From T3Sed10-213 sp012519365 (lineage in GTDB: Bacteria > Planctomycetota > Phycisphaerae > Sedimentisphaerales > Anaerohalosphaeraceae), in the NCBI GenBank assembly GCA_033809355.1, contig JAPXLV010000065.1, positions 1 to 14,661 on the forward strand: DNA of 14,661 bases, read 5' to 3'. The translations under genes were made by a program, and so were the position numbers. Of the stretch, positions 7,016 to 13,552 are shown piece by piece. The notes beneath the pieces are model-generated. The model was not told where the DNA came from, did no database searches, and saw only the letters and a list, made by a program, of their open reading frames with translations. Every line of letters begins with the position of its first letter. The stretch's first letter is position 1.

Positions 7016-7044
7016 TTTACAAATTCACCCCTGCCCCCTAAAAT
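7016..7044 (+). promoter_or_regulatory. Sigma-70 promoter of rplU
   Basis: TTTACA (7016-7021), exactly 17 nt of spacer and TAAAAT (7039-7044): five of six matches in each hexamer. Predicted start near 7051 gives a leader of about 50 nt before the L21 start codon. Confidence 0.7.
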
Positions 7045-7101
7045 TCATCTCTTTTATGCAAAACAGCGACAATATATCGAAAAATAGTTGCAGGAGTACC
7101 T

Positions 7102-7452
7102 ATGTACGCAGTGATTGAACAAGGCGGCAAACAATATAAGGTCGAACAAGGTGATATTATTAATATTGAATTGACCGAGGCGGCACCGGACGCCAAAACC
7201 ATAGATCTGGACAAAGTGTTGTTCGTCAGTGACGGCCAAAATATCCAGGTGGGCACACCTTATCTGGACGGCGCCAAAGTAGTGGCCACGTTTCGCGTGA
7301 ATGCCGAACAGGCCGTGGTCAAAGGTCCCAAGCTCTATCCGGCCTACCACCGCCGCCGTAAAAACAGCAGCAAGCGTGTCGGCCATCGGCAAAAATACCT
7401 CCAGGTCGTCATTGACAGCATCGAGTTGCCGACAGGTTCCTCGTCCGAGTAA
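7102..7452 (+). CDS. rplU: 50S ribosomal protein L21
   Basis: Structural protein of the large ribosomal subunit that binds 23S rRNA. 116 residues, slightly longer than the usual 100-105 because of a short C-terminal extension (LPTGSSSE). Family features: MYAVIEQGGKQYKVEQGDIINIE at the N-terminus, DLDKVLFVSDG and VGTPYLDGAKV in the middle, and the basic RRRKNSSKRVGHRQKYLQVVI stretch, whose GHRQ is the family signature. An AGGAG Shine-Dalgarno sits 5 nt before the ATG, with a good promoter upstream. In most bacteria rplU is followed at once by rpmA (L27), often with obgE. Here the next gene is a TonB-dependent receptor 240 nt away, so this rplU stands alone. The TAA stop lies inside a stretch with strong RNA-folding potential (7450-7550). 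Confidence 0.97.
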   Translation: MYAVIEQGGKQYKVEQGDIINIELTEAAPDAKTIDLDKVLFVSDGQNIQVGTPYLDGAKVVATFRVNAEQAVVKGPKLYPAYHRRRKNSSKRVGHRQKYLQVVIDSIELPTGSSSE

Positions 7453-7550
7453 TACCTCGGCCGGCGTCTCTCTCTTTAGCCATTGCATTTATCAGACCTG
7501 TGGGTCTGTGCGGTGCGTTGTGCGCCCGCAATGGGTCCGATAAGGTATTA
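7450..7550 (+). other. Structured RNA region overlapping the rplU stop codon
   Basis: Several nested complementary segments: TAATACC (7450-7456, including the rplU stop) with GGTATTA (7544-7550); CCATT (7480-7484) with AATGG (7530-7534); hairpin CAGACC/GGTCTG (7493-7498/7503-7508); hairpin GCGG-t-GCG/CGC-CCGC (7510-7517/7523-7529). An alternative long stem pairs TTATCAGACC (7489-7498) with GGTCCGATAA (7534-7543), so two conformations compete. I do not recognise a known riboswitch class. It may be a 3' processing or termination element of rplU, or a leader element of the receptor gene. Confidence 0.45.
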
Positions 7551-7642
7551 ATTATTTCTGCGGCAGTCAGAATGTTTAATTTTTTGTAAAGATTTTGTTT
7601 TTTTTCACCAAGTCTTTCCTTATAGCCCTTCCTTTGTTGGTC

Positions 7643-7662
7643 GATTTCATTTCAATGAAATC
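7643..7662. promoter_or_regulatory. Operator-like palindrome upstream of the TonB-dependent receptor
   Basis: GATTTCATT-tc-AATGAAATC: perfect 9-bp arms around 2 nt, 30 nt before the start codon. It lies just downstream of a TTATAG element (7620-7625) that could be a -10. The pattern fits a dimeric repressor site; it does not match the Fur consensus well. Confidence 0.55.
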
Positions 7663-7691
7663 AAATGCCCTCTATAAGGAGAGACTGGTCA

Positions 7692-9788
7692 ATGCCGACA
7701 CAATTCATTCAGACGAATAGGTTCATCAGAAACCTGCTCCGGTATGCCCTGGTCGCACTTTTGTATTTCACTGGGACGGCGGTGGGCAATGTCGAGGACA
7801 ACGGGACCCCCTCGCTAACGCCCGACACTCTGTTTGATTTGAGTTTGGAACAATTGATGGATATTCCGGTGATTGTTTCCGCCTCCCGTACCGAGCAGAA
7901 AATCAGCCATTCGGCCGTTCCGGTCAGCATTTTAACCGACAAGGATTTTCATTACAGCGGTGTCACTTCGATCCCCGAAATGCTGCGTTTTGTGCCGGGG
8001 GTTGATGTGCGCCGGCTGGATCGCTTTCGATACAACGTTGGCGTGCGGGGTATGATAGGCCAGTATTCCGACCGGACGTTGGTGCTGATTAACGGACGAG
8101 CCGCCCTCGATCCAGTCTTTGGCACAACCGATTGGATGCTGATGCCTGTTTTTATTGAGGACATTGAGCGGGTTGAGGTGGTTCGCGGTCCCGGCGGGGC
8201 GGTCTGGGGAGCCAATGCCTACAACGGCGTTATCAATATCATTACCAAAAGCCCTGCTCGACCAGATTTGAACAATCTGTTCAGTACTACCATCAATGAA
8301 TACGGCGACAGTTTTACCCACATTCGAGTGGTCGGGCGAACTGACCGATGGGCCTGGCGTGTTTCAGCCGGCTATGAAGACAGTGAATCCTCTGACGCTG
8401 CCGGTGCCGGACGCATGGCCTCGGCTTTTCCGGAGATGAATTCGGTGATTGGGTTTGAGCATTTTCGGGCCCGTGATTTTTTCCGCAGTTGGAAGTTTGA
8501 TACTGAGGCCGACTATACGCTGTCCGAAAGCAGCCTGCTGCGTTTTGGAATCGGCCACAGTTCAGCGCGTTTCGGCGATCGTGAATTGGCGGGCTATTAT
8601 CTCATGCGAAACGCCTCGGCTGAAACCACGCGGCTGTTTGCCCGCCTGGAACATCAGATCGACCAAGACACCAGCGCGCATCTTCAATGGTTCGGCAATT
8701 ATGCGGTACGCCGTTTGCCGCACATCACGTCTCGTTATGATTATTACGAAAACGACCTTGAAGGCCAAATCAACTTCAAACCCCATGACGATCATGCGAT
8801 ATCCGTTGGCGGCAACCTCCGCTGGAATCGTGTGACCTCGCGCAATGACGAAGAGATCGGCGAAATTCATTTTCGCAAATCCACGTATAATGAGTATTGG
8901 GCGGGAATTTTCGCGGTAGATCACTGGACGTTGACCGACCGGCTGTCGCTTGAGACGCAGGCTCGTCTGGATCGTTACAGCGGGACCCACTCGGACTGGT
9001 CAGCCCGCAGCGCATTGCTTTACGCCCTCGATGATCACGATAACCATATTGTGCGTCTGGGAGCCAGCCGCGGGTATCGTACCGCCGGACTGATGGTGCG
9101 TCAGACGTATTCAAGCGGTTTTTCCTTAGCCCCCAGTTTTCCTCCGATGTACAGCTATCTGCTTCCGCAAGAAACATTAAAAAACGAATCCGCTTACGCC
9201 CTTGAAGCAGGCTATACCGGTCAGCTGTCCGAGCGGCTTACTCTGCGTGTCGATACCTATTATCAGCGAATGGAGCATCTTATCGGTGCACGGACCACCG
9301 CGGACTATAGTTACGACGTTCCCGTGTATACCTCGTGGTTTGAAAACCAACGCGGCGCCAATGCCTACGGCGCTGAAACGGAACTGACCTATTCCCTCGA
9401 CCGCACCGATCTGACGGCATGGTATGCCTATAACGAACTCCATACGGATGACAAAAACGCCGACATTCGTGCCTATCATCCCTCGCGCCACAAGGCCGGA
9501 TTTCGCGTTCGGTACGCAATGGATGACCACTGGACGGCGGCGGCCAATTACTGCTACAATAATGTGATCCCTGTCAATGATATTGTCGGTCCGTTTGGTC
9601 AGGCCGAAACGTATAATCAGCTTGATCTTACCCTGTCGCGAACACTCGGCCAAAACGCCGGCGAGGTGATGGTAGGGGTGTCGGATGTGTTCAATGAAAC
9701 CCGCGGCCCGGTGTGGGACATCACGACCTTTACATCGTATGAAACGCCCGGCAGGACGTTTTTCGCCCGATTGCAATTCTACTTTTAA
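7692..9788 (+). CDS. TonB-dependent outer-membrane receptor
   Basis: Energy-coupled import of a scarce nutrient (metal chelate, cofactor or oligosaccharide) across the outer membrane using TonB-ExbBD. 698 residues. A signal peptide covers about 1-32 (LRYALVALLYFTGTAVG). The motif LFDLSLEQLMDIPV then precedes the plug domain (about 60-187), with VSASRTEQKISHSAVPVSIL, the VRRLDRFRYNVGVRG region, IERVEVVRGPGGAVWGANAYNGVINIIT and NGR. The remaining 500 residues are a 22-strand barrel in style, ending in the aromatic FFARLQFYF expected for recognition by the outer-membrane insertion machinery. I chose ATG 7692 because AAGGAGAG (7676-7683) lies properly upstream; an in-frame ATG at 7665 lacks such a site. 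The stop is 6 nt from that of the convergent sigma-factor gene. The neighbours do not reveal the substrate. Confidence 0.93.
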   Translation: MPTQFIQTNRFIRNLLRYALVALLYFTGTAVGNVEDNGTPSLTPDTLFDLSLEQLMDIPVIVSASRTEQKISHSAVPVSILTDKDFHYSGVTSIPEMLRFVPGVDVRRLDRFRYNVGVRGMIGQYSDRTLVLINGRAALDPVFGTTDWMLMPVFIEDIERVEVVRGPGGAVWGANAYNGVINIITKSPARPDLNNLFSTTINEYGDSFTHIRVVGRTDRWAWRVSAGYEDSESSDAAGAGRMASAFPEMNSVIGFEHFRARDFFRSWKFDTEADYTLSESSLLRFGIGHSSARFGDRELAGYYLMRNASAETTRLFARLEHQIDQDTSAHLQWFGNYAVRRLPHITSRYDYYENDLEGQINFKPHDDHAISVGGNLRWNRVTSRNDEEIGEIHFRKSTYNEYWAGIFAVDHWTLTDRLSLETQARLDRYSGTHSDWSARSALLYALDDHDNHIVRLGASRGYRTAGLMVRQTYSSGFSLAPSFPPMYSYLLPQETLKNESAYALEAGYTGQLSERLTLRVDTYYQRMEHLIGARTTADYSYDVPVYTSWFENQRGANAYGAETELTYSLDRTDLTAWYAYNELHTDDKNADIRAYHPSRHKAGFRVRYAMDDHWTAAANYCYNNVIPVNDIVGPFGQAETYNQLDLTLSRTLGQNAGEVMVGVSDVFNETRGPVWDITTFTSYETPGRTFFARLQFYF

Positions 9789-9794
9789 CCGGCC

Positions 9795-10577
9795 TTACAG
9801 CGCGTTCAGAACAAACTCCTTCTTGCGGGAGTTCAATTGGGCTTTGAGGCGGTCGATGATGGATGAGTGCATCTGTGAGACGCGCGACTCGGATAAATCC
9901 AGCGTTTCACCGATTTCCTTCATGGTCATTTCTTCGTAGTAATACAGGAACAAAATCAATTTTTCCGCGCGGGTCATCCCTTTGGAAAGCAGGTTTTTAA
10001 GATCTCGTTTTTGGGCTTCCGTTACAGGATTTTCGCTGCGATGATCCTCGAGGACATCAATCTCGCGGATATCCTTTTCGCCGTCGTTTTCGTTGAAATT
10101 GTTATTCAGCGAAATCAACCCAATTGCGCTGGCGTCGCGCTGAAGCCGGTGAAACTCCACTTTGTCCAGCTCCATTTCTTCGGCCAGTTCCTGCTCGGTG
10201 GGTATTCGCCCCAATTGGGCCTCCAGCGTGGCACGTGCCCGCTCCAGTTGATGCGCGCGAAAACGTACCAGCCGCGGCACCCAGTCCATACTCCGAAGTT
10301 CATCCAAGATGCTCCCCCGGATTCGCGGCGAGCAGTACGTTTCGAATTTCACGCCCCGATTCGGATCGAAGGCGTCAATCGCGTCCATCAATCCGAAAAT
10401 CCCCGCCTGGATCAGGTCGTCCAAATCCACCTTATCCGGCAGTTTGGCCCAGATACGCTCTGCAGTGTACTTGACGTTCTGGAGATAATGGACCATTAAA
10501 GTGTTTCGACACACCTCCGAGCGGGTCTGAAAAAATTCAGCCCAGACCTGTTCAATTTCCATTTCTTGAGCTTTCAT
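9795..10577 (-). CDS. fliA: FliA/WhiG-family RNA polymerase sigma factor
   Basis: Directs RNA polymerase to late flagellar promoters. 260 residues, typical for sigma-28. Region 2 spans about 25-95 (VDLDDLIQAGIFGLMDAIDAFDPNRGVKFETYCSPRIRGSILDELR), then region 3 (about 110-150, GRIPTEQELAEEM) and region 4 (about 200-250) with the helix-turn-helix TMKEIGETLDLSESRVSQMHSSIIDRLK. This arrangement fits FliA/WhiG rather than sigma-70, SigB or ECF types. GGAGGT lies only 3-4 nt before the ATG, slightly tight. A short upstream reading frame (10552-10611) with a better-spaced Shine-Dalgarno overlaps the start. It follows flhG in the same direction, the classical flhF-flhG-fliA order. A candidate promoter is at 10646-10674. 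No anti-sigma factor FlgM gene is visible in the window. Confidence 0.93.
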   Translation of the reverse strand: MKAQEMEIEQVWAEFFQTRSEVCRNTLMVHYLQNVKYTAERIWAKLPDKVDLDDLIQAGIFGLMDAIDAFDPNRGVKFETYCSPRIRGSILDELRSMDWVPRLVRFRAHQLERARATLEAQLGRIPTEQELAEEMELDKVEFHRLQRDASAIGLISLNNNFNENDGEKDIREIDVLEDHRSENPVTEAQKRDLKNLLSKGMTRAEKLILFLYYYEEMTMKEIGETLDLSESRVSQMHSSIIDRLKAQLNSRKKEFVLNAL

Positions 10578-10611
10578 AAAACCTCCGTGTTTTTCGTAAA
10601 GCCCGTTTCAT
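10552..10611 (-). CDS. Possible 19-residue upstream ORF overlapping the fliA start
   Basis: ATG at 10611 has AAGGAG (10624-10619) with an ideal 7-nt spacing, better placed than the site of fliA itself. It encodes a basic peptide (MKRALRKTRRFYESSRNGN) in another frame that runs through the fliA start codon and stops 25 nt inside fliA. It could couple or tune translation of the sigma factor. Coding by chance is quite possible. Confidence 0.3.
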   Translation of the reverse strand: MKRALRKTRRFYESSRNGN

Positions 10612-10645
10612 AATACAACTCCTTATTTCCGACAAATCTTGCCGA

Positions 10646-10674
10646 TATATACATTTTGGAGCCCCTCTAACCAA
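10646..10674 (-). promoter_or_regulatory. Candidate promoter of fliA
   Basis: On the minus strand TTGGTT (10674-10669), a 17-nt spacer and TATATA (10651-10646), preceded by TG. The -35 is weak, the -10 fair. It lies in the 147-nt gap between flhG and fliA, so fliA may be read both from flhG and from its own promoter. Confidence 0.35.
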
Positions 10675-10724
10675 CTCAATTGTCATCTTAAGCAGGTTAG
10701 AATCGGCCAACAAGACCGGCTACT

Positions 10725-11600
10725 TTAGAAGAACCAATGAACTACTTTGCGAAAAAATCCGCCGCGTTGACATTTTTGGCACTTTCCTCGGGTCAGCCGC
10801 ATGCCGATTTCGTTCAGCGAAAGGGCGAACGGCGATTTAGGAGACCCCAAGACTACCGGCATTCGTTTACGTACCGCGTTGGGCACCGCCTCGTCTCGGC
10901 ACAAGAGGCCGCCCTCATAGACGGGGCAATTCAGAAACCGACCCGCAACATCTGCTATCTGACGGTATATTAACCGTCCTTCGCTGACAGAGTGCGCCAT
11001 ATTCACCACGATACTGATGCGTCCGGCATATCCATTTGCGGCCAGCACCTTGATCATTGCATAGGCGTCGGTCATTGCCGTCGGTTCCGGCGTGGTCACG
11101 ACGAGGGTCTGATCCGAGGCGAGGCAAAAACTTACCACATTGGATTGAATGCCGGCACCGGTGTCAATGATTAAAAAATCGGCTCGCCGGTGCAGTGCGT
11201 CCAACCCATCGAGCAGCCGCTGTCGCTGAAACGTGTTCATATTCGCCAGCATTTCAATGCCTGAACCGCCGCAAATGACCTCCACGCCAAGTGGTCCGAT
11301 GTGAATAATCTGCTCCAGTTCGCGATGTCCGGAAATCACGTGCGCCAAATGATGTCGGCTCTGGATATTGAGCACCACATCCAGGTTGCCGAGACCCAAA
11401 TCCGCATCCATCAAAACCACCCGCTGATGCAGGCCGGCCAGACAAATAGCGAGGTTGGCGGCAATATTCGTCTTGCCGACACCGCCTTTCCCGCTGGTGA
11501 TCGCCAGCACCGTCGCACCGGATGGCTCCGTTTCAGATAACCCCGGATGAAGCATTGTTTTTGTCCCGGTCAAATAAGAATTGCGACATTTATCCGACAT
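10725..11600 (-). CDS. flhG: FlhG/FleN-type MinD-like ATPase (flagellar number regulator)
   Basis: MinD/ParA-family ATPase that limits flagellar number and position, working with FlhF at the cell pole and with flagellar regulators. 291 residues. The deviant Walker A is SGKGGVGKT (36-44, K38 and K43), the switch I region DADLGLGNLDVVL starts at about 65, and the Walker B-like LIIDTGAGI is at about 143-151. The C-terminal helix GGFFRKVVHWFF is the amphipathic membrane anchor expected for this group; just before it lies a CQKC pair. The DQAxxLR N-terminal motif that FlhG of other bacteria uses to activate FlhF is not evident. The start at 11600 is weakly supported; M16 (11555) is an alternative. 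Own promoter at 11668-11696, followed by fliA. MinD is the alternative, but the fliA neighbour favours FlhG. Confidence 0.85.
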   Translation of the reverse strand: MSDKCRNSYLTGTKTMLHPGLSETEPSGATVLAITSGKGGVGKTNIAANLAICLAGLHQRVVLMDADLGLGNLDVVLNIQSRHHLAHVISGHRELEQIIHIGPLGVEVICGGSGIEMLANMNTFQRQRLLDGLDALHRRADFLIIDTGAGIQSNVVSFCLASDQTLVVTTPEPTAMTDAYAMIKVLAANGYAGRISIVVNMAHSVSEGRLIYRQIADVAGRFLNCPVYEGGLLCRDEAVPNAVRKRMPVVLGSPKSPFALSLNEIGMRLTRGKCQKCQRGGFFRKVVHWFF

Positions 11601-11667
11601 TGTCTGTCCGGAACAAATACATCACAAAGGCGACTTGTTCCCGCGACTAAACATATCAGAAAATGCT

Positions 11668-11696
11668 CTTATACTCGCCCGAAGGGGTCTTTGCAA
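11668..11696 (-). promoter_or_regulatory. Sigma-70 promoter of flhG
   Basis: On the minus strand TTGCAA (11696-11691), a 17-nt spacer and TATAAG (11673-11668). Predicted start near 11661, about 60 nt before flhG. It separates flhG-fliA from the FlgB-like gene upstream as an independent transcription unit. Confidence 0.65.
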
Positions 11697-11714
11697 GACG
11701 CGGAAACGGCGATT

Positions 11715-12161
11715 TTAATTTTTTTCCAGTTTCGCGCAGGGATATTCCGAATGGCGGGATTGCTGATGACGCAGCAATTCAGCGGCGATTCGATTGTTCA
11801 TTAAATTTTCAGAGAGCTTTTGTATCTGCAATTTGAGATAATCATGTACATTGTTGTTCAACAGGTTTTTGGCCTGGCTATCCGCAATCGGCTGGATGTC
11901 AAAGCCGCCGCCGTGATGAAACTGAATATGCTCGCTATCACAAAACAGCAGCCGATCCGAGCGAACATGCTCCGAAACCGCTTCGGTCATTCTCAACGCA
12001 AACTCCGCCTCAGGCAGATCCCGGGGGCAATAATTCTCTTGGCGATAATCAAAGATATTACGGGTTAAAATGTCTCTTCGACGTTCCGTATAGTCAATGA
12101 TGCGAAGCAGCAGTTCCGTAATATTGTCCATTATCTCCGGTTCGGTTTTCATCGTTTTCAT
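11715..12161 (-). CDS. Divergent FlgB-like flagellar rod protein
   Basis: FlgB forms part of the proximal rod of the flagellar basal body. 148 residues from this start. The N-terminal helix IIDYTERRRDILTRNI (about 21-36) is followed by ENYCPRDLPEAEFALRM, matching the layout of planctomycete FlgB, where NIAN-x-x-TPGY-x-x-RDL follows an arginine-rich helix. The C-terminal NNNVHDYLKLQIQKLSENLMNNRIAAELLR (about 102-131) mirrors the FlgB end with its N-V-x(5)-Q and KL-x-EN pattern. The conserved IAN-TPGY core is degraded here to IFDYRQENY, and no flgC or fliE gene follows, so this may be a paralogue with a changed role. Start uncertain: TTG 12173, ATG 12152 and ATG 12131 are in frame. Lies between the MerR-type gene and flhG, all in one direction. 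Similarity was judged by eye. Confidence 0.55.
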   Translation of the reverse strand: MKTMKTEPEIMDNITELLLRIIDYTERRRDILTRNIFDYRQENYCPRDLPEAEFALRMTEAVSEHVRSDRLLFCDSEHIQFHHGGGFDIQPIADSQAKNLLNNNVHDYLKLQIQKLSENLMNNRIAAELLRHQQSRHSEYPCAKLEKN

Positions 12162-12219
12162 CCAATCAGGCAACCTATATTGTGTCGTTTATGCCAACGA
12201 TTGCGTTTGAGCTCGCAGA

Positions 12220-12495
12220 TCAGGACATGGTTTCGCTCAGGACTTCTTGTTCGAATAAATCGCGTATCTCGGAAAGCGTTTTGGTCTTTCGCAATTCCTG
12301 AATACGCCATAAGCGTTCAAAGACCGATTCATCATAAAGTCGATGCCCGCCTTCGGTCCAGTCCGATTCACGAATCAACCCCATGGTCGTATAGTTATGG
12401 ATTGTCTGGCGGGTAAAGGGGGTATGTTGAACAATTTCACCGATTCTGTAGAGTTTGGCCGGCACTTTGAATTTGACCTCTTGCCTTATCCGCAT
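12220..12495 (-). CDS. Small MerR-family transcription regulator
   Basis: DNA-binding protein of 91 residues. The winged helix-turn-helix of the MerR family spans about 15-85: LYRIGEIVQHTPFTRQTIHNYTTMGLI, then the wing with EGGHRLYDESVFERLWRIQELRKTKTLSEIRDLF. There is essentially no C-terminal effector domain and no cysteine cluster, so it is not a metal sensor of the MerR/CueR kind; dimerisation must use the short tail. I prefer ATG 12495, with TAAGGGA 7 nt upstream; the longer frame from 12549 has no Shine-Dalgarno and would put a 28-bp palindrome only 8 nt before its start. That palindrome overlaps the predicted promoter, suggesting autoregulation. The downstream FlgB-like, flhG and fliA genes suggest, without proof, a role in motility control. 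Confidence 0.85.
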   Translation of the reverse strand: MRIRQEVKFKVPAKLYRIGEIVQHTPFTRQTIHNYTTMGLIRESDWTEGGHRLYDESVFERLWRIQELRKTKTLSEIRDLFEQEVLSETMS

Positions 12496-12557
12496 AGCGA
12501 TGTCCCTTACTCGGATTGTCCTGCCTTGTGCAAGAACGCGTTTGACCATAAAAATTG

Positions 12558-12585
12558 ATATTTACATTTTACAAAATGTAAATAT
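12558..12585. promoter_or_regulatory. 28-bp perfect palindrome at the MerR-gene promoter
   Basis: ATATTTACATTTT (12558-12570) and AAAATGTAAATAT (12573-12585) are perfect 13-bp arms around AC; allowing one mismatch the arms reach 16 bp. It overlaps the predicted -10 and transcription start of the regulator gene. It fits a dimeric operator; polarity (TTTACA outside to TGTAAA) is opposite to the GlnR/TnrA consensus. Confidence 0.75.
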
Positions 12586-12602
12586 TAAATCTGCGATGTC
12601 AA
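12575..12602 (-). promoter_or_regulatory. Candidate promoter of the MerR-family gene
   Basis: On the minus strand a perfect TTGACA (12602-12597), a 16-nt spacer and TACATT (12580-12575, 4/6). The -10 lies inside the right half of the 12558-12585 palindrome, so a protein bound there would block transcription. Confidence 0.5.
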
Positions 12603-12715
12603 TGAAATTTTCAAAATAATTTGTAATTTTCCTCCTTTTATGGTTATCGGACGTTGGAGAAATGGCGGGGTAAGTTTAGAAAATGGCGTCAGTTAAAGGG
12701 GCAGTTCTGCAGCCG

Positions 12716-13480
12716 TCAGCCCTTTGCCGGCAGGGTGATTTCGATGCAGTTGCCTGTCTCAGAAGCGTTGGCGTTCATGGTCAACGAGCCGCCATGTTCT
12801 TGAACCATCTGCGCTGTTAAGGGTATTTCCAAGCCGCTTCCAAGCATATTGCGGCAGCGTTCAAGGGGCATGAGCAGAGCCCGGCATTGCGCGGGATTGA
12901 GGCGAGGCCCGCTGTCGCTGACTGTCAGGTAAAGGGTTTGCCCTGCATCTGTTAGGTCTGCTGTTAGTGTTATTTTCCCGGGGGAGTCGTCCAGGTTGTC
13001 TATGGCGTTGACCAACATATTCACCACCATATCGCGAAGTTTCTCTGCGTCGGCGATAACCGTGAGCTGTGCTGAATTCGGCCGATGAATAAATGTCACC
13101 TTCCGTCGGTCAAAGAACGGCTTGATTTGTCGGGCGGCCGAGGCGATCAGGGTATTGATGTCGCACGGCTGGGGGTTCAACGGGTAATTTTTGGTGTATT
13201 TAATCAGATCCAGTTGGAATTTTTTCAGTCGCCAAAAACTCGGCTGGTAGAGCTGCCAAGCCTGGCAGATGCGGTCCATCTGATTGGTCTCAAGGGCCAG
13301 ATCAATGATTTCTCCACAGCCGGACATGACCTGCAAAATATTTTTCACGAGATGCGCCAAATCTGCCACCGCTCGTCCGGTTTCGGTCAGCCGTTCCGGC
13401 TCGATGAACTCCGACGGCCTTGGGGCCGGCTTTTGGGGGTCCGAATGTTCGGACGTAGGGTTGATTTTTCCTGTTTTCAT
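12716..13480 (-). CDS. Soluble sensor histidine kinase
   Basis: Autophosphorylating kinase of a two-component system; no membrane segment, so cytoplasmic. 254 residues from ATG 13480. The dimerisation helix has the H-box VADLAHLVKNILQVMSG, with the phospho-accepting histidine in AHLVKN (residue 43). The ATPase domain has an N-box MLVNAIDN, a G1-like DSGPRLN in which the second glycine of D-x-G-x-G is arginine, and a G2-like GSGLEIPLTAQMVQEHGGSL. The sensory N-terminus is short and without a recognisable PAS or GAF domain, so a partner protein may supply the signal. No receiver domain or response-regulator gene is in the window. A longer frame from ATG 13537 would start inside the loop of a terminator hairpin (13518-13552), so I chose 13480. 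First of the minus-strand set leading to fliA. Confidence 0.8.
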   Translation of the reverse strand: MKTGKINPTSEHSDPQKPAPRPSEFIEPERLTETGRAVADLAHLVKNILQVMSGCGEIIDLALETNQMDRICQAWQLYQPSFWRLKKFQLDLIKYTKNYPLNPQPCDINTLIASAARQIKPFFDRRKVTFIHRPNSAQLTVIADAEKLRDMVVNMLVNAIDNLDDSPGKITLTADLTDAGQTLYLTVSDSGPRLNPAQCRALLMPLERCRNMLGSGLEIPLTAQMVQEHGGSLTMNANASETGNCIEITLPAKG

Positions 13481-13517
13481 ACCTTCTTCATCGTCAGAAT
13501 CGAGGGTGCGATTAAGC

Positions 13518-13552
13518 AAAAAAGCCAGATTCCACATCGCAGAATCTGGCTT
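13518..13552 (-). terminator. Terminator hairpin in front of the histidine-kinase gene
   Basis: On the minus strand AAGCCAGATTC (13552-13542), a 9-nt loop and GAATCTGGCTT (13532-13522) running into six T residues (13523-13518). Perfect 11-bp stem. It ends about 38 nt before the kinase start. With no minus-strand gene immediately upstream it is either a transcription attenuator of the kinase or the end of a small RNA. Confidence 0.8.

Noticed and set aside
7450..7660. Cobalamin riboswitch or another known riboswitch before the TonB-dependent receptor
   Set aside because: No B12-box-like GCCACTG or other conserved core of the known classes could be found; left as an unassigned structured segment.
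12601..12640. AAAAGGAGG on the minus strand upstream of the MerR gene, with an ATT-initiated 22-codon frame
   Set aside because: ATT is a very rare start codon, and the frame runs through the palindrome and promoter of the regulator.
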